NCBI GenBank assembly: GCA_045598965.1
Contig: JAZRVH010000006.1
Span: 1 to 64,000, forward strand
Reading direction: 5' to 3'
DNA: 64,000 nt
Source of the DNA: RGIG426 sp045598965
GTDB taxonomy: Bacteria > Bacillota > Clostridia > Oscillospirales > Acutalibacteraceae
Below the pieces are notes generated by a model. That model did not search any database and had not been told where the DNA came from. It worked only from the letters and a program-made list of their open reading frames with translations. This document shows, in pieces, positions 59,254-64,000 of the stretch. The stretch's first letter is position 1, and the number at the start of each line of letters is the position of its first letter. The position numbers and the translations under genes are program-made.

Positions 59254-60393
59254 TCAGTGAAACACCTTTCTTTCAATAGGCTTATAGGCTTTAACGATTT
59301 TTTTGCCGATCCAGTCAAACGGAATAGCCAAAATCATGACAATAACAAAACTCGTCAGGAAGAAAACGATATATTGTTTCAAAACGCCCGCTTCGGCAAA
59401 TCCCGAAGTTTTAACCAAGGTGTTTTTGAGATAGCGGAACACCGCAATATGGAAAATATAAAACGTATACGTGTGGCCGGACATCCAGTCGATACCCTTT
59501 CGTATAAGGGAGTTTTCTTTAAGCGTTTTGCCGTTTCCGGACAAAAGCAACAAAAGTCCGCAAATACCCGCATACGCCGACGGCAACAAGCAGCGATACA
59601 CGTTTGTCTGTTCGGCGGTTGCCCCTTTATAAATCGAGCAGTTATACAGCACCAGCAACACGAACAGCAGAGCCGCCCCACCTTTATACAGCGTCGGTCG
59701 TTTGAGTTGAAGTGTAAACGAGGTACGCATTTCCGCTATCAACATTCCGGCAAACACTAAATCAATATTCGTCAGGAAGTTCGTATAGCACTTGCTGTAC
59801 CAGCTCAAGCCGTGGTTGACAACGGCGGTACGGAAAAACAAGCCCGAAACCACCACCACACCGTACACGACCATCATCGGGACTTTTTTCTTTTTCATCG
59901 CACGGATGATGAGGTACAAAAACGGCATCGCCAAATAGAGCTGCATCGCCAGCGAAACATACCACAAATGGCCCATGCCGCTGATGCCGCCGTTGCCGTT
60001 AAAGGTAAAGGTCAACACCTCGATAAGATATTTTTTGTTCTTCCAAAAATAGAACTTTCCGGAGAAAATCTCGAAAAACAAGCAATACAAATAATACAGC
60101 GGAGCAAGCTTCACAAATCGACCCACATAAAAGCGGACGAAGTTGCGAATTTTCAGCTCGTTATTTTCATACAACGGATAGCGTTTTGTGGAAAATCCGC
60201 AGCCAATCGCATAGCCGGACAAAATCAAAAAAATCCACACGCCCGCCCACGCCGGAAAACACGTAATCCAGTTAAGCGGCGAGGGCATCTCATTGATTTT
60301 TGGGATATAGCTTCTTCCGTGAAGCAAAAACACAAACATCGTCGCTATAACCCGCAAGGTGTTGGAGGATATACCGGTTTTTTGTTTTTCCAT
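59254..60393 (-). CDS. Acyltransferase 3 family membrane protein
   Basis: A 379-residue membrane protein with about ten segments, homologous in plan to the 31252-32343 product. It has NTLRVIATMFVFLLHGRSYIP near the start, in place of the usual D-x-x-R motif, and IFLILSGYAIGCGF. It probably acylates a surface polymer. It is the first gene of an operon with the GLUG-type gene and luxS; the final stop codon lies one base before the GLUG start. Confidence 0.85.
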   Translation of the reverse strand: MEKQKTGISSNTLRVIATMFVFLLHGRSYIPKINEMPSPLNWITCFPAWAGVWIFLILSGYAIGCGFSTKRYPLYENNELKIRNFVRFYVGRFVKLAPLYYLYCLFFEIFSGKFYFWKNKKYLIEVLTFTFNGNGGISGMGHLWYVSLAMQLYLAMPFLYLIIRAMKKKKVPMMVVYGVVVVSGLFFRTAVVNHGLSWYSKCYTNFLTNIDLVFAGMLIAEMRTSFTLQLKRPTLYKGGAALLFVLLVLYNCSIYKGATAEQTNVYRCLLPSAYAGICGLLLLLSGNGKTLKENSLIRKGIDWMSGHTYTFYIFHIAVFRYLKNTLVKTSGFAEAGVLKQYIVFFLTSFVIVMILAIPFDWIGKKIVKAYKPIERKVFH

Positions 60394-60455
60394 TTTTTCG
60401 ACCTCTTTTTCAAAAACTACCCTTTATTATACAATTTTCTCACAAAAAAGTCAAC

Positions 60456-60500
60456 AAAAACCCCGCCCAACGCCACAGCGTCATAAGGAGCGGGGTTTTT
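60456..60500 (-). terminator. Terminator after ppdK
   Basis: AAAAACCCCGC pairs with GCGGGGTTTTT across a longer loop; on the minus strand it follows the ppdK stop codon at once. Confidence 0.75.
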
Positions 60501-60512
60501 GCGTGAAATCTC

Positions 60513-63143
60513 TTACTTTTTGTCTTTCAGCGAAGCCTGTGCAGCGGCAAGACGAGCCAGCGGCACACGGAACGGCGAGCAGGACACGTAGTCGAGCCCG
60601 ATTTGGTGACAGAATTCCACCGAGGACGGGTCGCCGCCATGTTCGCCGCACACACCCAATTTAATATCCGGGCGGGTGGCACGGCCGGACTCTACCGCCA
60701 TTTTGACAAGCTGGCCGACACCGGTCTGATCCAATTTTGCAAAGGGATCGGATTCATAGATTTTCGCATCGTAGTAGGCATTCAGGAACTTGCCGGCATC
60801 GTCACGGCTGAAACCGAACGTCATCTGGGTCAGGTCGTTAGTGCCAAAGGAGAAGAACTCCGCCTCTTTGGCAATGTCACCCGCCGTCAACGCCGCACGG
60901 GGAATTTCAATCATCGTGCCGACTTTATAGGTCAAGTCGCTTCCGGCGGCTTTAATCACCTCGTCAGCGGTTTTCACCACAACGTCCTTGACGTATTTCA
61001 GCTCTTTCGTCTCGCCCACAAGAGGAATCATAATTTCCGGCACAATGTTCCAGTCGGGATGCTCGGCGTTGACGGTCAACGCCGCATGGATAACCGCCGT
61101 CGTCTGCATAGCGGCGATTTCCGGATAGGTGACTGCCAAGCGGCATCCACGGTGACCCATCATGGGGTTGAATTCGTGGAGATCCGCCACAACGTTGCGA
61201 AGCTCGTCCACCGTAACATCCAGCTCGGACGCCAACTCCACCAAATCCTCTTCTTTTTGCGGCACAAACTCATGCAACGGCGGGTCAAGGAACCGCACGG
61301 TCATCGGGCGACCCTCCAGCACACGGTACATCTCCTCGAAGTCGCCTTGCTGTAACGGAAGAATTTCATCCAAAGCGGCTTTGCGAGCCTCTGCCGTTTT
61401 GGCAACAATCATCTTACGGATGGATTTGATGCGGTCTGCCTCAAAGAACATGTGCTCGGTACGGCAAAGGCCGATACCCTCTGCACCAAGCTCCACCGCT
61501 TTGGCGGCGTCCGTCGGGGTGTCGGCGTTGGTGCGAACCTTCAGGCGGCGGAAACCGTCTGCCCATTCCATAATACGCCCGAATTCGCCGGCAATCGTGG
61601 CATCCACCGTGGGAATAATCCCGTCATAAATGGCACCGGTCGAACCGTCAATAGACAAATAATCGCCCTCACGGAAGGTCTTTCCGCCGAGAACAAAGTA
61701 TTTTTCCTCCTCGTGCATTTCAATGTCGCCGCAACCGGAAACACAGCACTTGCCCATACCACGGGCAACCACCGCCGCATGAGACGTCATACCGCCACGA
61801 ACGGTCAAAATGCCCTGAGCGGCTTTCATACCGGTAATATCCTCCGGCGACGTCTCCAATCGAACGAGCAGTACTTTTTCGCCTCGAGCATTCCACGCCT
61901 CCGCATCGTCGGCGGTAAACACCGCCTTGCCGCACGCCGCTCCGGGCGAAGCACCGAGGCCTTTGCCGATCGGTGTGGTAGCTTTCAGCGTTTTTTGGTC
62001 AAACTGGGGATGAAGCAACGTATCCAAATTGCGGGGGTCAATCATCGCCACCGCCTGCTCTTTGGAAATCATCTCCTCGTCCACGAGGTCGCAGGCGATT
62101 TTCAGTGCCGCCTGAGCGGTACGTTTGCCGTTGCGGCATTGAAGCATAAACAATTTACCGTGTTCCACGGTAAATTCCATATCCTGCATATCCCGATAGT
62201 GGTCCTCCAAAAGGGCACACACATTCACAAATTCCTCATACGCCTCGGGGAACTTGTCCGCCATCTCTTTAATGGGCATCGGCGTACGTACACCGGCAAC
62301 CACGTCCTCGCCTTGGGCGTTGGTCAAAAACTCGCCCATCAGTTTCTTTTCGCCGGTGGCGGGGTCACGAGTAAACGCCACACCGGTGCCGCAGTCGTCG
62401 CCCATATTGCCAAACGCCATCATTTGGACGTTGACGGCAGTACCCCACGAATAGGGAATGTCGTTATCTCGACGATACACGTTGGCTCGGGGATTATCCC
62501 ACGAACGGAACACCGCTTTCACCGCACCCATCAGTTGTTCTTTCGGGTCGGTGGGGAATTCGTCACCGATTTTGGCTTTATACTCCGCTTTGAATTGGGT
62601 TGCCAGCTCTTTCAAGTCGTCAGCATCCAGTTCCACGTCTAATTTTACGCCTTTTTTGGCTTTCATCTCGTCAATGAGCTGTTCAAAATATTTTTTGCCG
62701 ACCTCCATCACCACGTCGGAATACATTTGGATAAAGCGGCGATAGCAGTCCCACGCCCAACGGGGATTGTTGGAACGCTCGGCAATGACCTTAACCACAT
62801 CCTCGTTAAGACCGAGGTTCAAAATGGTATCCATCATACCCGGCATAGAGGCACGGGCACCGGAGCGAACAGAAACGAGCAACGGATTTTCCTTGTCGCC
62901 GAACTTTTTGCCGGTAATTTCCTCCATTTTGGCAATGTGCTCCATAATTTGTGCCATAATCTCGTCGTTGATTTGGCGACCGTCCTCATAATACTTGGTG
63001 CACGCTTCGGTAGAAATGGTAAACCCCTGGGGAACCGGCAAACCAATATTGGTCATTTCCGCCAAGTTCGCACCTTTTCCTCCCAACAGTTCTCGCATAG
63101 TTGCGTTACCTTCACTAAACAGGTAAACGTACTTGTGTGACAT
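60513..63143 (-). CDS. ppdK: Pyruvate, phosphate dikinase
   Basis: PPDK reversibly converts pyruvate, ATP and phosphate into phosphoenolpyruvate, AMP and pyrophosphate; many anaerobic clostridia use it in glycolysis or gluconeogenesis. The 876-residue product has the N-terminal ATP-grasp part (FSEGNATMRELLGGKGANLAEM), the phosphohistidine region GGMTSHAAVVARGMGK with the swivelling His, and the C-terminal PEP-binding barrel (GLCRTEHMFF, FGTNDLTQ, GVCGEHGGDPSS). The length is normal. It is a single gene with its own promoter and terminator; no regulatory kinase-phosphatase is adjacent. Confidence 0.98.
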   Translation of the reverse strand: MSHKYVYLFSEGNATMRELLGGKGANLAEMTNIGLPVPQGFTISTEACTKYYEDGRQINDEIMAQIMEHIAKMEEITGKKFGDKENPLLVSVRSGARASMPGMMDTILNLGLNEDVVKVIAERSNNPRWAWDCYRRFIQMYSDVVMEVGKKYFEQLIDEMKAKKGVKLDVELDADDLKELATQFKAEYKAKIGDEFPTDPKEQLMGAVKAVFRSWDNPRANVYRRDNDIPYSWGTAVNVQMMAFGNMGDDCGTGVAFTRDPATGEKKLMGEFLTNAQGEDVVAGVRTPMPIKEMADKFPEAYEEFVNVCALLEDHYRDMQDMEFTVEHGKLFMLQCRNGKRTAQAALKIACDLVDEEMISKEQAVAMIDPRNLDTLLHPQFDQKTLKATTPIGKGLGASPGAACGKAVFTADDAEAWNARGEKVLLVRLETSPEDITGMKAAQGILTVRGGMTSHAAVVARGMGKCCVSGCGDIEMHEEEKYFVLGGKTFREGDYLSIDGSTGAIYDGIIPTVDATIAGEFGRIMEWADGFRRLKVRTNADTPTDAAKAVELGAEGIGLCRTEHMFFEADRIKSIRKMIVAKTAEARKAALDEILPLQQGDFEEMYRVLEGRPMTVRFLDPPLHEFVPQKEEDLVELASELDVTVDELRNVVADLHEFNPMMGHRGCRLAVTYPEIAAMQTTAVIHAALTVNAEHPDWNIVPEIMIPLVGETKELKYVKDVVVKTADEVIKAAGSDLTYKVGTMIEIPRAALTAGDIAKEAEFFSFGTNDLTQMTFGFSRDDAGKFLNAYYDAKIYESDPFAKLDQTGVGQLVKMAVESGRATRPDIKLGVCGEHGGDPSSVEFCHQIGLDYVSCSPFRVPLARLAAAQASLKDKK

Positions 63144-63192
63144 CTTGGATTCCTCCTAAATTTATTTATATTTTTCAATCGCATATTCACGT

Positions 63193-63221
63193 AGTATACA
63201 GTATAACAGATGGTTTTGCAA
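63193..63221 (-). promoter_or_regulatory. Promoter of ppdK
   Basis: TTGCAA (63216-63221), 17 bp, TATACT (63193-63198); a second TATACT lies 10 bp upstream of it. The 322-bp region between ppdK and rpmG holds this promoter, an AT-rich stretch around 63226-63270 and the divergent rpmG promoter. Confidence 0.65.
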
Positions 63222-63336
63222 ATTTCCACTATTTTTATTATTTTTTTATTAAATTTTTTTATTATACGCACGCACACGTGTATATCTAATAGGTAATTAT
63301 ATACGGCGATTTTTTCGAAATTTTTTGAAAAAAGTG

Positions 63337-63365
63337 TTGACGAACCGAAAAAGGTGTGGTATAGT
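63337..63365 (+). promoter_or_regulatory. Promoter of rpmG-secE-nusG
   Basis: TTGACG (63337-63342), 17 bp, TATAGT (63360-63365) with TGG upstream (extended -10). Confidence 0.8.
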
Positions 63366-63371
63366 GACTAT

Positions 63372-63416
63372 ACCTCGTTTTTGCGGAGGTTTATTTTTTG
63401 TGCGAATTTTTCGCAT
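63372..63416 (+). promoter_or_regulatory. Two small hairpins in the rpmG leader
   Basis: ACCTC ... GAGGT (63372-63390) followed by a T-rich run looks like a weak terminator or attenuator, and TGCGAA-TTT-TTCGCA (about 63401-63415) follows. They sit between the promoter and the AAGGAGG site of rpmG. Confidence 0.4.
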
Positions 63417-63465
63417 CCCCCCGCTCTGTTTTTACGAGGGAGGCTTATAAGGAGGTGCCGTTACT

Positions 63466-63615
63466 ATGCGAGTGAAAATCACTTTGGCTTGCACCGAGTG
63501 CAAGCAACGCAACTACAACACGATGAAAAACAAGCAAAATGATCCGGACAGACTGGAAATGAACAAGTATTGCCGGTTCTGTCGCAAACACACCCTTCAC
63601 AGGGAGACGAAGTAA
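63466..63615 (+). CDS. rpmG: 50S ribosomal protein L33 (bL33), zinc-binding form
   Basis: A 49-residue protein starting MRVKITLACTECKQRNY and ending RFCRKHTLHRETK. Two Cys-x-x-Cys pairs (CTEC, CRFC) identify the zinc-containing L33. It lies directly upstream of secE and nusG, the standard Gram-positive arrangement. The ATG follows AAGGAGGTG. Confidence 0.97.
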   Translation: MRVKITLACTECKQRNYNTMKNKQNDPDRLEMNKYCRFCRKHTLHRETK

Positions 63616-63627
63616 GGAGGAGTCAAC

Positions 63628-63867
63628 GTGGCTGAAAACAAAACGCCTGCCACTCCTGCAAAAGCGAAAAAAGTCAAAAAAGAAAGTGGCTTTAAACGCT
63701 ACCTGAAAGAGTTGAAGGGTGAGTTCAAGAAAATCACTTGGCCGACCTGGTCCGCTCTGTGGAACAACACGTGGGCGACCATTGCTATGTGTGCGATTGT
63801 CGGTGTGATTGTCTGTGTCATCGACTTCGGGTTGGATGCTCTTATCAACCTGCTGCTGTCCTTGTAA
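63628..63867 (+). CDS. secE: Protein translocase subunit SecE, GTG start
   Basis: SecE clamps SecY in the Sec translocon. The 79-residue product has a basic cytoplasmic start, the conserved amphipathic helix FKRYLKELKGEFKKITWPTW (about 25-45) and one membrane segment (about 50-75), the single-span Gram-positive form. Translation begins at GTG, 8 nt after AAGGAGG. Its partner secY is at 5172-6485. Confidence 0.96.
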   Translation: MAENKTPATPAKAKKVKKESGFKRYLKELKGEFKKITWPTWSALWNNTWATIAMCAIVGVIVCVIDFGLDALINLLLSL

Positions 63868-63879
63868 GGGGGTAGCCCG

Positions 63880-64000
63880 ATGGCAGAAGAAGCAAAATGG
63901 TATGTTGTCCATACCTACTCCGGCTACGAAAACAAAGTAGCCACCAATCTGGAAACCATCGTCGAAAACCGCAAGCTGCAGGACTGGATTCACGAAATCC
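63880..64000 (+). CDS. nusG: Transcription antitermination protein NusG, N-terminal part
   Basis: The gene runs off the right edge; 40 codons are visible. The start MAEEAKWYVVHTYSGYENKV is the NGN-domain signature of NusG, which binds RNA polymerase and couples it to the ribosome through S10. It lies 12 bp after secE, as usual, with an AAGGGGG ribosome site. Confidence 0.96.
   Translation, partial: MAEEAKWYVVHTYSGYENKVATNLETIVENRKLQDWIHEI

Overview
The window looks like a chromosomal segment of an endospore-forming, anaerobic member of the Bacillota, class Clostridia, most likely an Oscillospirales/Ruminococcaceae-type gut organism. The reasons are a Gram-positive ribosomal gene order with rpsD inside the alpha operon, the pair gpr-spoIIP, a CIRCE-controlled hrcA-grpE-dnaK-dnaJ operon, a clostridial 2[4Fe-4S] ferredoxin, pyruvate phosphate dikinase, a class B sortase, a dockerin protein and CCA-encoding tRNAs. 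The placement rests on gene content and order only. By eye the base composition is moderately GC-rich, with AT-rich promoters and strong intrinsic terminators.

Layout. 1-166: start of a secreted protein (minus). 382-16108: the complete S10-spc-alpha ribosomal supercluster on the minus strand, from rpsJ to rplQ, with secY, adk, map, infA and rpoA, a promoter near 16.1 kb, a leader of about 370 nt and a terminator near 0.4 kb. 16191-20970: heat-shock operon hrcA-grpE-dnaK-dnaJ with a perfect CIRCE. 21043-24248: a secreted protein with two N-terminal dockerin repeats, a Pro/Thr/Ser linker and about 28 YD-like repeats; its promoter carries an 11-G tract exactly between consensus -35 and -10 boxes. 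24288-26190: spoIIP and gpr. 26250-31242 (plus): rpsT, DNA polymerase III delta', ricT, ferredoxin, an N6-adenine methyltransferase, tcdA and rsmE. 31252-35128 (minus): an acyltransferase, three tRNAs (Met, Glu, Val), a class B sortase and a DacF-like protein that lacks its catalytic residues. 35156-39518: phosphoesterase, family 4 uracil-DNA glycosylase, and pduL-glyA-SPFH. 39561-43974: an orphan peptide-binding lipoprotein, a YabE-like G5/3D protein with a structured leader, and mnmE. 44093-49154: a four-gene Gld-type ABC system. 49213-53140: a Cys-rich membrane protein and a MacB-like exporter. 53202-55339: LicD plus a flippase. 55390-60393 (minus): an unrecognised four-repeat protein, luxS, a GLUG-type secreted protein and a second acyltransferase. 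60513-63221: ppdK. 63337-64000 (plus): rpmG, secE and the start of nusG.

Together the genes form a translation and protein-quality-control core, with envelope and surface genes between the core blocks: dockerin/YD protein, sortase, acyltransferases, LicD, flippase, GLUG protein and 3D protein. The most notable signal is the apparent phase-variable promoter of the dockerin/YD-repeat gene. Next come the inactive DacF homologue beside the sortase and the unassigned four-repeat intracellular protein. I saw no CRISPR array, transposase, integrase, rRNA gene or replication origin.
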